Assembly (NCBI GenBank): GCA_030549495.1
Contig: JAUIRK010000673.1
Span: 1,674,001 to 1,738,000 of the forward strand
DNA length: 64,000 nt
Reading direction: 5' to 3'
Source: Nectonema munidae
Taxonomy: Eukaryota > Nematomorpha > Nectonematoida > Nectonematidae
Each line of letters starts with the position of its first letter. Positions within the stretch are counted from its first letter, which is position 1. Position numbers and translations under genes: made by a program. This document shows positions 1-12,480 of the stretch, piece after piece. Under the pieces are notes generated by a model. The model made no database searches, was not told where the DNA came from, and saw nothing but the letters and a program-made list of their open reading frames with translations.

Positions 1-692
1 AAATGTAGCTTGAAGCCAAGTTTTACGTGTGCGCCTATCCCCTATATATTTTATGTATACATGTGTGTGTACGCGTTGTACACAAATAACTTACTTACCA
101 TGCCTTGAATGTGTCTGAGAGAAAAGAAGGCGATACTATTGGCTGGTGATAATGATTAAATTAGCATGACAATGAATGACAGTATTTGTAGAGTTGTGAT
201 TGGATAAGGGGGTTGGACTCTGTGTAATACAAAGTGGAGTAGAAGTTAAGAAACAAGACATTAATAGATTCTTTAGAAAGCACACATAATTCAAATTTAT
301 TGCCATTCTTCTCTTTTTTCCATTTTTCTTGAATAGCGCGCAGAAACTTTTCTTTCGATATCACAACAATACTCTGGATAATAGCACCAAATGAAAAGGT
401 ATTTATTTGAAACTTTTGTACAATTGTAATCACACTACAATTGCCCATTATTATTTTTATCCACTCTTATTATACAGTTATTATTATTCAAGAAATTGTT
501 AAGAATCATCTTTATTTCCTCTGTATATTCGCTTTCTCGATAGCGTTCCATTCAAAAAGAGGCAGAACAAAATAAGTCAGTGGCATTTTTGTTTGAAACA
601 AAAGTCATCCTAATATCAAATAATAAAGTGATTGTTGAATTGTTGTTGCGCATATACTGCCTGCCGCCTTTGATTCCAAACAATACGAAATA
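1..692. other. Upstream flank of the Sox gene
   Basis: No supported gene. It holds a short TG-rich patch near 60-80 and ordinary AT-rich DNA. The part just before 693 is presumably the 5' untranslated region and promoter of SoxB1, but I see no clear TATA box or other defined element. An open frame on the - strand (161-448) has no recognisable domain and is probably chance. Confidence 0.5.
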
Positions 693-2372
693 ATGATGGA
701 ATCAGTGGAAATAAAAAGTGTATTGAATCCGTCTGCTGCCTCACAACACCCAGCTCACATTGTTCATCGAGTCACTACTCCCTGCAACAACTTGCCAAAT
801 CTCTCTCACCACATCCCCTACCTTGGCGCTCAACAACAGCAGCAGCAAAACCAATCTCAAATCTCCTCCCTCTCTCCGATAAATCATCCGCATTCTGCAG
901 TACATCAACACCACCAACTCACTCCACACCAACTCCATCACCACTTGGTGCAGCAACTTCCTTCAAATGATGACTTGGCTAACTCGGTCACCGGCACCAA
1001 CCAACAAGTGAACAGTAGTGTCAATGACAACAATGAGTACAGTATCACGAATATGGACAGCATCACCGCAAATAGTGTTATTTCACAACATAGTGGTGTT
1101 AAGTATGGGGGCAGTGGGGAATCTGACGAAAATGGACCCGAAGAAATGGATGAAGAGCTTGATGATGACGACAGTAATCACCATATGGAGACGGAGGAAG
1201 AAAAGTGCAAAGGATTGCTCTCCTCCGGAGTAGGAGAAAGTCGCGGAGGAGGCATTGAAGACGAAAGACTCAGTAACTCCAATCAACAGGATAAGATGAA
1301 TAAGAGCGGCTTACCGCCAAGCTACGATGATCTACTTGCGATGGGCATGGGAAGCAAAAGTTCCGTTTCTTCCACAACAATCCCTTCTTCTTCCTCTGGC
1401 AAAGGAAGTAATGAAAGGATCAAGCGACCAATGAATGCGTTCATGGTTTGGTCCAGGGGCCAAAGGAGAAAGATGGCTCAAGATAATCCCAAGATGCACA
1501 ATTCCGAAATTTCGAAAAGACTTGGAGCGGATTGGAAAATCTTGACTGACACAGAAAAAAGACCTTTCATTGATGAAGCTAAGCGTCTTCGAGCTTTGCA
1601 CATGAAAGAACACCCCGATTACAAGTATAGACCCAGACGCAAGACCAAAACACTGCTGAAAAAAGACAAGATTTCTCTTCCCACGGGATTCATGCAGCCA
1701 AATCAAAATAATTTAAACTCGCACCCCCAACCCTATCACAATTCTCTCTCTGGCTACGCGAGTAACAACGCAGCTGCAGCTTACCAACGAATAATTTCCG
1801 AAACAACATACAGTAATAATCCTTTGTATCCCCGTTACGATGTTCCTCCCCCTCCACCGAATGCACAACCTCCTCATCATGCCTACTTCAATGCAGCTAA
1901 TGCTCAAAATACTCACCCGTATGCTGCAGCCATGGGTATGCCATATGGGTCTCCTTTTGCGATGCACGCCCAAAAAAATGTTTCCCAATTTGCAGCTGTA
2001 AACAATTTATCCGCTTCATCTTCATCCTCATCGAATCCTAAATCTCTTGAAAGCACGGATTCCAACAGCAGCTCCAACCCAAACACTTCGCTGGTTAACA
2101 GTTGTGGCGGCATAAACTCATTTTCCAATCCCTACTACCAAATGCTCTCCTCTAGTGCTGCTGCCAACTTGAACAAATCTGGATCCGAACTGCATGAGAT
2201 GATTTCCCTTTACCTGCCTCAGCCGGGCGGAGGACAGCAAGAGATGATGAATTCCGGAGTGAAAAATGGCTTGAATTTAGCCAACTCCGCGCACCCACAA
2301 GCCCTATTTAATCCGTATCAAGTTTATTACGACTCAAATGCACATCCCGCTCCCTCCATCGCACACATTTAG
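693..2372 (+). CDS. SoxB1: SoxB1-type HMG-box transcription factor (Sox2/SoxNeuro class)
   Basis: A 559-residue nuclear DNA-binding protein in one uninterrupted exon. The HMG box spans about residues 242-320: it opens [20 protein letters not shown], continues through the [13 protein letters not shown] helix, and ends [13 protein letters not shown]. This signature is that of SoxB proteins, which bend DNA at ACAAAG-like sites and act in neural and early embryonic specification. Near residue 503 the MISLYLP motif matches the conserved C-terminal SoxB1 motif, which separates it from SoxB2. The N-terminus is long (about 240 residues before the box), with a poly-Q run (47-52), His/Gln-rich sequence, an acidic stretch (about 149-165) and a Ser-rich linker. 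The start is the first of two tandem ATGs. Lack of introns is common in Sox1/2/3 genes. Orthology to SoxNeuro rather than a lineage duplicate is inferred. Confidence 0.95.
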   Translation: MMESVEIKSVLNPSAASQHPAHIVHRVTTPCNNLPNLSHHIPYLGAQQQQQQNQSQISSLSPINHPHSAVHQHHQLTPHQLHHHLVQQLPSNDDLANSVTGTNQQVNSSVNDNNEYSITNMDSITANSVISQHSGVKYGGSGESDENGPEEMDEELDDDDSNHHMETEEEKCKGLLSSGVGESRGGGIEDERLSNSNQQDKMNKSGLPPSYDDLLAMGMGSKSSVSSTTIPSSSSGKGSNERIKRPMNAFMVWSRGQRRKMAQDNPKMHNSEISKRLGADWKILTDTEKRPFIDEAKRLRALHMKEHPDYKYRPRRKTKTLLKKDKISLPTGFMQPNQNNLNSHPQPYHNSLSGYASNNAAAAYQRIISETTYSNNPLYPRYDVPPPPPNAQPPHHAYFNAANAQNTHPYAAAMGMPYGSPFAMHAQKNVSQFAAVNNLSASSSSSSNPKSLESTDSNSSSNPNTSLVNSCGGINSFSNPYYQMLSSSAAANLNKSGSELHEMISLYLPQPGGGQQEMMNSGVKNGLNLANSAHPQALFNPYQVYYDSNAHPAPSIAHI

Positions 2373-3759
2373 TGGTTCCATGGCAACATTCACTCTTTAT
2401 TGGGATATGGTGTGTTGGAGTTTAGTGCAATGTCACGTCTTTCAAGCTTCTTCGTGTGAGGTACCTTAAAACGAAACTAATTTCATATACACAACACACC
2501 TACACCACGTCAATCAATATGTTCCATTTTTGTAAATGAAGTTTCCTTCATTTTTCTTACAATTAATTTTTTGCCTTTAACTATAACTATACATTTCATG
2601 ATGTGTCTATTTATTACTTTGAAAAGTGTGCCTCAAACTTAATATATTTATTTTTATTCAAATAATACTGAAAACAGTTTCAAAATTGACAAATTTAATA
2701 AAATTATTATTATACTTCTTTCTCTTACTGTTTTCGTGCATATTTTCTATACGTATACATACTTTTTCTCATTGTCATTGCATCAAACTTGTCTTTTGTG
2801 TCGCGATCTACGCTCATATGAATAATAAACAATTTTCTATATAATGATGACGACATTCCCTATATGTTTCTTGTACTGCTAAAATAAAAGGATCAACACA
2901 CCTCATTTTCAAAAAAACTTCTTTACCATATGGGATTCGACGGAAGAGTTTGTTTCTTTTAAAAACTCCAATCTGATTTTTTTATTTACAAAAATATCAA
3001 TATCATACATATATATATATTCATTTGGTTTGTAAATACGATATTTCTACCCACGAATATTTTTGTTTGCCTTTGATATATATATATATACAAAACGTTA
3101 ATTTATTTTAAATTTAAATAAAATTTTTAAAATCTCCATAATTTTTTCTTACATTTTTTTTTCTATTAGATCTAGAGGTTGTACAATGTACACACACGCT
3201 GATTCGCACCAGACCGAATATTCCAAACTCTTTTGATCTACTTTCTGAAAAATATATTGGAGGTGAAATAAGTCATCTGTATTCCCAATAATTCGTCCTT
3301 TATTCTCTTTCTTCTTGAAACTTACTTTTCAGAAGTTTGTAACTTATTTAAAATTTGGAATCCTAGGTTGCATATAGAGGTTGAAATGGAAAAATCGTAA
3401 TCCATTTACTAAAATAATGTCTTCCATTTATTACATTTGAGGGGAGGGTGTCAGCAAGGTGGTGGTCTAGCTTTGACACCTAAAACGTCTTTCTTTCGAA
3501 TGTATTTTGAACCTTCTTTCTTCATATTTATCCACAAGCGAGCCAATTTTACCTTCTCTTGACCTGTGGAAATGTAGTAATGTTATCATTTGAATTATAA
3601 TAAAATCAATTTATTCTCTAAATATGAAACATATATATGATATTATATATCTTGGCATCTTTTACTTATTTAATATTTACAGTTCAAGGTTTTTAACTGG
3701 CTGAATTAATTTTTTCGAACTTATACGATTTTGCTGGTAAATTTGGATCTAATGATAAT
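2373..3759. other. SoxB1 3' flank and probable 3' UTR
   Basis: AT-rich sequence after the stop codon. Candidate polyadenylation signals AATAAA lie at 2824-2829 and 2883-2888, so the transcript may end near 2.85-2.9 kb. Short AT dinucleotide runs occur near 3010 and 3080. No other gene is supported. Confidence 0.45.
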
Positions 3760-3880
3760 GGAGGGCGTGAGTAAGGTTGGTTAGGTACTGTATTTCGATA
3801 ACTTAAGGTCTTGGGTTCGATCCCGCATCAAGCTTACTTTCTCATAGTTTGATGAAAACACCCTACATTACTTTTACTTT
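3760..3880 (+). repeat. tRNA-derived SINE, family 1, copy 1
   Basis: It begins GGGCGTGAGTAAGGTTGG, which resembles a polymerase III A box, and carries a good B box (GGTTCGATCC, 3814-3823). The 3' part reads CTCATAGTTTGATG then AAAACACCC and a TTACTTTTA-rich tail. A direct repeat TAATGATAAT flanks it (3750-3759 and 3881-3890), the expected target-site duplication. The same sequence recurs at 33.5 kb (- strand) and 61.3 kb (+ strand). Confidence 0.75.
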
Positions 3881-4439
3881 TAATGATAATAATGACTACT
3901 TTAAAAGAATTTTTTATTAAGTGTTCTTGTGCTATTTTTAGAAGAAATCTTTTAAATAATGAGAATTCTTCATTGTTTCGTTGACTCAGAAAAGCCCTAA
4001 GGAAAAGTTTAAAATTTGTGAGTTAACTTAAATTTTTAATTTTACTTTGATAATTATGATTTTTTCACAATAACTTTTAAGGGCTATAAGTTTACGTATG
4101 TGTGAACTTTATTTTTGATTTGTCCTCACAAAGCATAAACAAATCAAAATATTCTAAATTCTTAAGAGTCGACTATTTTTAAAAAATGTATCCTGAATTA
4201 AAGTAAAAAAGTCTTTACTTCGAAAAATAAGGAAAAATAGGGGAAAATAAGTTTTAAGTAATTTGTTTTAATAATTTATACAATTTTATTTAATAGGTCA
4301 TTTCTAAAACAAAATAAATTTGAAGAATTTTGCCGTGGCGAATCAAGAAATTAACCGTACCGGGGGCAACTTTAAAAATTACTAGTAAGATTCTACCATA
4401 CAAGTCTTGATGCTTTAGGAAAAAGGAAAATCATTAGGG

Positions 4440-4540
4440 GGAATTTCTGAAGCCATTCTTCGTAGCGACGGGGAGGGGGGGGGGCTAGGTCCAGGTGCCC
4501 CCTCCCCCTCTGGATCCGCAAGTGGAATTTTGCTAGTTAG
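4440..4540. repeat. G-rich patch resembling a hAT element terminus
   Basis: Read on the - strand it gives GCGGATCCAGAGGGGGAGG followed by a C-rich run. This resembles the CAGTGGCGGATCCAGGGGG-type ends of TTF/ZMYM-like hAT elements. A related pattern occurs near 60,450. No partner end or target duplication was found, so this is a fragment at best. Confidence 0.3.
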
Positions 4541-5306
4541 ATTTATACTTTTTCAGCAAATTAGTTAGTTGTTTTATATATATTTTTTTTTATAAGGGAA
4601 GATAATGCCATTTTCTATAAGCAATTCAAATATAAAGTACTATTTAAAAATTTAATAAAAATTTGTATTAATTCAGTTTTCAGGCCATTCAAAGTTAGAG
4701 AGTATTCAAAAAATTTGTAGCATTTTCTGTTGAAAGTATATATTATTCTTTGAACTAGGATAAATATGAATTAAAGGTTTGAAGATGTCTAAATATTTGA
4801 TATTGATACCAGAGATGACGAGAAATGTAGCTCGAATTTTTAGTTTCTTCTTTCAACGATTGCACTAAATCCATAAAATATGCGTGGTATTGATATTTTG
4901 AAATTTTGGAATGCAATGTTTATATTTATATACTGGAAGTAGCCATTTTCTGTTGTTCACAGGTGAGAAAAGTAGCTTGACATAATAAGGAAAGTTATCC
5001 TTTGAAATGTTACAATTATTCTTCGCACAAGTTAATTACTTTGTATTTACTGCTAACCTACAAACTTATTCTCACATTTCTCTATTTTTTTAAAAATAAT
5101 TTAACACTTTTCTCTAAGTTAAATCATTACGCCTAAAAAGAGAATTTAAATTTATACTTTTTAACTCAATAAAACACCGAGAAAAGTTACAAAATTAAGA
5201 TAAAAAATGAGGGAACTAAATTGAAGATTAAGAAGATAAATGTAAAAGCAACGATCATAAATTGAAAAAGGAGCGGCTTAATTAAAGTAAAACAATTCGA
5301 ACTAAA

Positions 5307-5336
5307 AGTAAACATACTATATATAGCATGTTTACT
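5307..5336. repeat. 30-bp near-perfect palindrome
   Basis: The arm AGTAAACATACTATA is followed by TATAGCATGTTTACT, its reverse complement with one mismatched pair and no loop. It sits in non-coding DNA far from any gene. It may be the centre of a degraded inverted-repeat element. Confidence 0.6.
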
Positions 5337-6507
5337 TCCCCCTTTTTAACTTTAAATTCTTCATCTTTACTTTTAGACATAAAGTAAAAATGGACGAAGT
5401 TAGAGAAGTAAAGGGCTGCTCAGAATTTCATACAGATGTCGTGGATCAGTCATATCGAATATATTAAAAACTGAAAGGTTAAAGATACTTTATAGGAAGT
5501 ATAGCTCTATAGGAACTGAGTTGAGAGTTAGTTAGAGAATGCCTGGATCAACTTATGAATCAACATTTTTTTTCTTAGGAGCTCTAATATAAAATGAGTT
5601 GCTTGAAACTATTTGTAAGTGAGGACAAATATCAAGATTAAATTTCATACAAAACTTATTATCAATCAAAGTGTAAAGAAGAGCCAGCAGTACTTAACAT
5701 ATTAAATATTTTGATGCCATCAGCAGAAACTTTTATTTTTGAATAAGATCATTCGAAAGCTTTTAAAGAAAGAAGCCTTAGCACTGACCCTTGTGGATCT
5801 AATGTTTCCTATTTCTCAGGAAATTGTTTATCCATCCTAGAAAATAGCAAGGTCCCAACTTCCAACGTTAATAGTATCGTTAGATTCCATTAAATGAACT
5901 ATATTTCACTTCTAAACTCTATAGAATTTTTTCATTATATTGATCAATAATTCTAGATATACAAATCTCTTAAAAGACATATCCAAATATCTTTTTTTAT
6001 TATATCACACATTTCTATATCTTTATCAAGTAAGCAAAATTTTGAAATATGTTTAATTCAAATGATAATTTTGAGTTTTTCTCCATTTCCCTTGTTTCTG
6101 AAAGTTTTTTCAGAGTTACTTCCTCGCTCGAAATTTAGATTTTTATTTCTCATTTTTTAATTCACATTTAATCCCATTTTTATCGTTTTACCCATCATTA
6201 AATACAAAATTTCCTACACTTTAAACTCTTTTTGTACTCAACATTCTAAGTACAGTCAAAAAATGGCTGAAAAATATGCTAAAAAAAGATTTATATGATA
6301 AACGCAGACGATTTTATTTTTGTAAATTCGACATTTGTGGACTGTGGTCGATAACCGGTTAATAATAATTAGCAATTAACTAACTTAACTCATTTTTTAT
6401 ATTAAAAACTGGCAAGTAATACCCCGGTTGTTATGGAGTTTAGATATGCTATTATGCTATTACTGTAACTTAATCGAATGTGGATAAGACTTAGTGATCA
6501 TCTAACC

Positions 6508-8446
6508 CAAGGTTTCCCAAAGTGGGTTCCACGGAACCCAAGGGATCCGTGAAGCCTTTTTAGGGGTTCCGTGATGCGAAATTTAAAAGCCATTTTATTC
6601 ACACTCAGCACTAATTTAACACGAATATAAATCTTTACATTTTTTACTTTTGTTTGAACCTTCCAAATCGCAGTAAAATGTCTGCGCTACTTTAAATGTG
6701 TTTTTTTTAAATTCGTTCTTTTAAGTTCTTATCGCACAAAAAAAATAAATTATTTTATAGTGAGGCTTCGTATAAAGCAGCCTACCTTATTTCACTTTAT
6801 GGTGAAGCTCATCTAATTTGCGAATCACTGATAAAACTAATATTGAATGATGTAGTTTTTTGTCTATTTGGTGAATCATATTCACAAAAAATTGAGTCTG
6901 TTTCTTTATCTAATAATACAGTATCTCGCCGTATTTCTGATATTTCGGATTATATTGAATCAGAGCTCATGTCACGATTGATTTCTGCCATGTTTATGCT
7001 CTGTAAATGGATGAGTCAACATATGTTGCACTTCTTTTGGTATTTGTTAGATACGATTTTAATAAATCATTAAGGGTGATTTGCTTTTTTGTGAAAGCTT
7101 GAATCTTCATACTAGTGGAGAAGATATCTTTAAATGCGTTAATAATCATATGATAAGTCACGGTATCGGTTGGGACAAATGAATTTCAGTTTGTTCTGAT
7201 GGAGCTAAGGCCATGATAGGAAAATTGAACGGCGCTGTTACTAGAATAAAAATGTTGCAAAAAACTGCAGCAGTATTCACTGCATTCTTCATAGATATGC
7301 ATTAGTTACGAAAAGAATTCTTCCCTCATTAAAAGTAGTTTTGGACGAAGCTGTGCAAATGATCAATTTTATCAAAAACGCGACCATTACAATCAAGAAT
7401 ATTCAAAGCTTTATGAGAAGATTTGGGCAGCCTTCAAACAACTCTTCTTTTACATATGGAGGTTAGATGGCTTTCGAGAGGAAACGTTCTGGTAAGAATG
7501 GTTGAATTGATGAATGAATTGAAATTTTATTTTCGTGAACATAAATTTAGTTTGTCCAGTAGATTGGAAAATGATATTTGGTGTTCAAAGTTAATGTATT
7601 TAGCATATATTTTCTCTAAATTAAATGAAACATGTCTTTTTCTTCAAAAAAAAGAAATTAACATATTTCGGAATCAAGATATAGTATAATATCGCTATCT
7701 AATAAAATACATTACTAGATTTCAGAAATAGAATGTAGTAATTTTAAATGTTTTCCCAAATTAACTCGATTTGTTAATGAGTCTAGCATAGAAATAGACT
7801 AAGAAACCATACATTAAATATAATGTCATCTGAACAGTTTATCTATTTTTCTTACTGAATATTTTCCAAATTTAGACAACAAAGAACATTATTGGGTACA
7901 TAATCCATTTATAAAATTTAAAAAACCAACAGGTTTGTCATCATTGGAATACGAAAAATTAATGGAAATCCAATCTGATTCTGATTTAAAGAATACATTT
8001 ACCGAAGTGCCATTAGATATTTTTGGGGTAATCTTCGTAAAGAGTATCCAGAAGTATCAGAAAAAGCCACAAGAACTCTTCCACCTTTTACGACAACATA
8101 TTGGTGCGAATCTGATTTTTCAAAATATGCAAATTCGAATACCAAGTGCCGTAATAGACTGAATGCTTCGTCAGACATGAGAATTCAGTTATCGAGGAAT
8201 CAAGCCAAATTTTCAAAAAATTCTGAAGTTGAAAAACAGTTGCATAAATCTCACTGAGGCTTTATTTGTTGAAAATCATTTGTTTCAAATGTATTTGTGA
8301 TTTTTGTTTTTTCCTCTTATATGTGTTCTTCATTTTTCGTATGTTTAAATAAATTTTTTTTTGTTAAAAAAAGGTAATAAACGGTTCCCTTATTTTGTGT
8401 GATAATCAAATGGGGTTCCCTGAGAAAAAAAGTTTGGGAAACACTG
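6508..8446 (+). mobile_element. hAT DNA transposon (ZBED5-like), both ends present
   Basis: Terminal inverted repeats are CAAGGTTTCCCAAA at the left and the reverse complement of CAGTGTTTCCCAAA at the right. A perfect 8-bp target duplication ATCTAACC lies at 6500-6507 and 8447-8454, the hallmark of hAT insertion. The element is 1,939 bp, shorter than a full autonomous copy, and encloses a decayed transposase on the + strand. Confidence 0.92.
6843..8162 (+). pseudogene. Decayed hAT transposase (ZBED5/SCAND3-like)
   Basis: Fragments in shifting frames match one transposase. Residues near 6890-6960 read SLSNNTVSRRISDISDYIES, a block typical of ZBED-type hAT proteins. Then come a SVCSDGAKAMIGKLNG-like segment (about 7190-7240) and MEVRWLSRGNVLVRMVEL at about 7455-7510. 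The final part (7935-8162) contains DLKNTFTEVPLDIFG, the pre-dimerisation block. The BED zinc finger at the N-terminus is missing, and several frameshifts and stops interrupt the frame, so no active enzyme is made here. A truncated copy whose ends may still be recognised is the simplest reading. Confidence 0.88.
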
Positions 8447-9470
8447 ATCTAACCCATTTTGTAAAAGCTTAACACGTATGAAACGTTTATGTCTAATTCA
8501 CGTTGAATCAAATTCATAACATGCATAAGAAAGATTTAATTTTTGAGATGATCCAAATTTAGGGCAGGATATTTGTGGACTAAGAATAATATGTTATATT
8601 GATTAACGCAAAAGAAAATGAAGTTAAAGTTTTTCCTGATTGCAAACGAAATTGAAATGAAATGAGAATATCGTCGGCTAGACATGGGATCGCCACAATT
8701 AAAAATAAATTTGTTATGGCTATCGTTACTTTGAATAAAATGAGTTTCATGATCTTTATCATTTCGTCATCGTTACCTTAAAAAAAGTTTTGTTTATTAT
8801 CATTATTTTTTTCGAAAAAATAAAAAAATTATTATAAATCAAAAGGATATAATTGCCTTAAAAGTTTTTTAATTTTCAAAGATCACATATGGCTCGCCGA
8901 TCAAAATTAAAAAAAGTTTTAACGGGAAGTCAAATATAAATAAAAGCTAATTTGTGCAAATTTTGAAAAAAAACATTGAAATGCTACACTAATGTTAAAA
9001 GAGAATTTTTTAAACACAACTGTTAATTAATGTATGCAAAATAATTATTTGAGTAATCTCAAGGTTTTGAAAATCGATTTACAATTTAGTTTGCAAATAG
9101 TAAGGTGTCTGAAATTTTTTATTAAATTTTTTAATATGTCACTTTCTTGGAAATTCTAAAATATACATAAACAGAAATTAAAAAATCATTTGCACAAAAA
9201 TACCCTGTCGTTATCGTTTTCGTTTATTTTCAAAAAATTTGATTTGCTTATCGTTTAAGTAACGATAACAAAAAAAACGAAAATATCGTAATTTTGCTAT
9301 TTTTATTGCGTGCTTTTACATTTTTATCCTCTCAGGAATATGATAAAACGTATCCAACTATAAATCCTCTTCTTTTTAATCCTATATTTCTTTTTCTGAA
9401 AAATTTGAAAGTTAGAATCAAGCTATTCACTTGTTAAATCATGTTGTGAAAGGATCTCCATGTTTATATA

Positions 9471-9724
9471 AGAAGAAATCTATGCCTCCAACCTATGCGA
9501 CCGCAGTGGGCCCCGCGCTTCTCATTTTGATGATATATTGTATGATTTTGCTAAATGCAAGGTTCGCAAAGAAGTTACTTTGATCGCCATTTTGTGTTAA
9601 TGAAAAAGTAATAAAACTTTTCTTTTTTTCAAAATCTTATTTCTCACTTTTAATCTTTTTTCCTACCCACACTGGGCCCCGCGCAATCCATTTTGCATAG
9701 GGCCCCGCGAACACTAGGGCCTGA
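9471..9724. repeat. Candidate short element with repeated GGGCCCCGCG motifs
   Basis: Three GGGCCCCGCG motifs occur within 220 bp of otherwise AT-rich DNA, and the right edge reads CACTAGGGCCTG, a plausible hAT-type terminus (CAGGCCCTAGTG inverted). An 11-bp direct repeat ATGTTTATATA flanks it (9460-9470 and 9725-9735). This length is not the usual 8 bp of hAT, and the left terminus is unclear. Confidence 0.35.
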
Positions 9725-10399
9725 ATGTTTATATATTGAAATAATTTTGTTTCTCGCTTTTGTAGTAATAGATTATATCATCCATCACACCCCACATTAT
9801 ATACCAATTATTATCGTTGAATGTTAATAGCATATTTGAAAGTTTAATTATGTGTATATTACTGCATCATGATGATGTTGAATGGCTGATGATAATGAGG
9901 ATGTGATGATGACATTGCAGATAATGTTACTTTATAAGATGACAGTGATGATTACTTGAAGTAAATTTATGGTAATGCTGTTATACCTTTATCTAACTAA
10001 AGGCTTCTTATAATCGCTTTGACTGCTTCTTTGATTTTCTCATCAAGCATTGATGATTCTTGATTGGAGTGATGTTTTAATCTACATCCAAAATGACATA
10101 ACCAGGGAGTGTGTGCTGCATATTCCATACTTGTTTGCATGTCAACACTACCTAAAGGCGAATACAGACAATGGGACATGTTAATTAAATTATATTGTTA
10201 TTATTAATGGATGCAGGTATGGATAGAGAGATATGATACAATTCCTACATATCATCAAAAGAGCATCTAAATTCTAAAATCTAAATACATGCACCCACCT
10301 CCCCACCCAAGCACCCATAAACATACACATCCATTTAAATTCTTTATGGTACATAGAAAATGTACGTGGTGTAGATTAGCACTCACATTTACATACCGC

Positions 10400-10440
10400 T
10401 ACACATATATGTATATGTATATGTATATCTGTATGTATAA
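10400..10440. repeat. TATG microsatellite
   Basis: A short run of ATATGT/ATGTAT units. Simple-sequence DNA with no sign of function. Confidence 0.6.
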
Positions 10441-11469
10441 ACAGGTGATTAGGAACAGTTGTGTGTGTATACGACTTAAGTTTTTCTTTTTGTATGCTGG
10501 AATACGACTACTGCTGTATAGGTAGTGTACAATGAGCGCATGCACTTTGCAAGCAAAACGAACTTGAATTGCCAGATGTAAGCGTGCTTATTTCTCAGTG
10601 ATCCCCTTGTAGACATCGTGTCTTGAGAGTTTCAAAAGGTGCAGGCTGAAGGTCATCGTTTACCACGTTTTTCAATTATTATTATTCGTGCACTCCATTA
10701 ACACCTTTGCTTGCAATGGACACTTGCACGACTCAAAGTTTAAGAGCTAATTAGTATGCAAATAGGTTGTAAGTGGGCACCATTGCAATCTAATTAATCT
10801 TAATTACTTATTATTATGCTTTTAATTAATATGATGATGATGGTGATGATGATGTAAATCTTTGAAATGGGATGTGTGTTGTTTTCATAAAAAGCGATTA
10901 ACAGCATTTTTAAAGGCCAGCCAAACTGCTATTTCGTTTGGGCTTAGAATGCTTTGGAAGCATTCATCCTTAAAACTTGCTTTAGCGTCTGAGTAACAAA
11001 TTTTGCCAGAGCTCAATTTTAGTTTTTTTAAGTTGATAAACTTGCAATTTGTTTTGAAGGATTTTGTAAATTTCTCCCAAAAGTCTCAATTTGATATGAA
11101 GCTGAGAAAAAATAGTTTATTTGATGGAACAATTCGAGAATTTAAAATATTAGCGAAATCTATTATAAATTTGTCAAAATTAAAATTCTTTTGCATCCAT
11201 TCTATTGAAAAGTTTTTAAATTGTTGTACTTTTGTCCTTGCTAACTTTTACGAGGGGTAGTATTCTACTCATTCGCTTCCCACGCTCCAAAAATTTTGCT
11301 TTACTAATTTTAATTGGATAAAAAATGGGAGGAAGCTAATTTTAGATCTGGATTATTCATTCTTTCACCTCGATCCCCAGTGAGAGTAAGATTATTAACA
11401 TAAAAATAAGGATCATAGATGTGATTTTGTGATTTTCACCAAACAATCGGAATAGCATTTTGAATGACT

Positions 11470-12480
11470 CCTTCTTCCTCTTTGCCCAACACTTATCCTT
11501 AACCCAATTCCCTGGGTGGCCATGATTGGTTGTCGTTTCCCCTTCATTTGTTCTTTCCAGGCTTTCTAAACCAACTCCTGCTCATTTTTTCTCAAAACGT
11601 GTCCATACCAGCCAAGTTTGCTTCTGCCAATTACTGAAAGCACACTTGTCATAATTTCCCTTCTTTTTCTTGTTTCTTACTTCTTTATTTTGTCTTTTAA
11701 GATTATCCCTAATATCATTCTCGGCATTTTCATCTCTGTTGTTGCGAGCTTTTTTCCCAGCTTTCTTTTTCACACCTCTGCATTCAGAGCCATATGGCGG
11801 TCTTACAATTGTGGTAAAAATGTTTGCTTTCAGCTTCATACGCATTTTCTTCTTCTTCGTCAACACGATCTGCTTCCATTCCCAAGCAGCACTACTCCTC
11901 ACCTGCACATCTTTTTCAAAATATCCTTTAAAGTTAGCTACTGAGCCAAGGTATTTAAAAGTGTCACTTGGTCCATCTTATTTCCATGTGTGTCCTCAAT
12001 TCTTTTTCTTGCTTGCTGCACACCATAACTTCTCCCTTCTTTGCACTCATTTTCAATCCAAATTTTTCTAGACTCTTTTGCCAAAACACTGATTTTTGTT
12101 GTAATTCGTCACTACTTTCGCTCATAATAGCTAAATTATAACAATAACTCTCAGAGATTTTCTGTTTATAAGTGTTCTACTAAGACATGAACAACGATGG
12201 CAAACAGAAGTGGACTCAGAGTTAAACCTTGATGTAGACCAACCTTAATTCCAAACTGTTTTGAGGTTTCTTCTGCTGATCTTACTGATTAAAGTTCTTA
12301 CTGATTCTTCTTGACTCATTATTGATCTCCTTTAAAATTATCACCATCTTTCCACATGAGGATGAGCTCTTTTTCTTATAGAAGTGTCTTAAAATCTGAT
12401 AGTGATGAGCTCTTTAGTTCTGGCAAATAATTCTTCTAGGAGGAAGCAAGGATGAATCCAAATTACCACTGTCTTGTGGG
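11470..12480 (-). mobile_element. LINE fragment (RTE-like), C-terminal reverse transcriptase
   Basis: On the - strand near 12,190-12,240 the translation reads VGLHQGLTLSPLLFAIVVHV, corresponding to the VxQGxxLSPLLFxIVxDxL block of reverse transcriptase. Downstream, near 11,810, KANIFTTIVRPPYGSECR matches the KxxxYxTVVRPxLLYGxE block of this clade. The end carries GHPGNWVKDKCWAK (about 11,500-11,530), like the GRPxKxW tail. Frames are broken, no endonuclease domain was seen and the 5' part is absent, as is usual for truncated LINE copies. Assignment to the RTE group is from these motifs only. Confidence 0.75.

Larger units (their letters stand above)
3891..6499. other. Intergenic AT-rich DNA
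   Basis: No gene is supported. It contains the G-rich transposon-end-like patch at 4440-4540 and a 30-bp palindrome at 5307, listed separately. The remainder is simple AT-rich sequence without recognisable coding potential. Confidence 0.6.
8455..11469. other. Intergenic DNA with small repeats
   Basis: No gene is supported. Around 9190-9290 there is AT-rich sequence with inverted TTATCGTT / AACGATAA motifs. A GC-rich repeat lies at 9471-9724. A TATG microsatellite sits near 10,400 and a GATGAT run near 10,830. An 85-codon + frame at 11,003-11,260 has no recognisable domain. Confidence 0.55.

Noticed and set aside
741-2128. Several open frames antisense or out of frame to SoxB1
   Set aside because: They mirror the biased codon use of the Sox gene and have no domain similarity.
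3430-3520. GGGTGTCAGCAAGGTGG segment as a further SINE copy
   Set aside because: It shares only a short head-like stretch with family 1 and lacks the B box and body.
3814-3823. A genuine tRNA gene at the GGTTCGATCC box
   Set aside because: No cloverleaf with acceptor and anticodon stems can be drawn, and the sequence recurs as a repeat, so it is a SINE.
11618-12071. Long + strand frames rich in Phe, Ser and Leu
   Set aside because: They are antisense to the RTE-like LINE fragment, and their composition reflects its Lys-rich coding strand.
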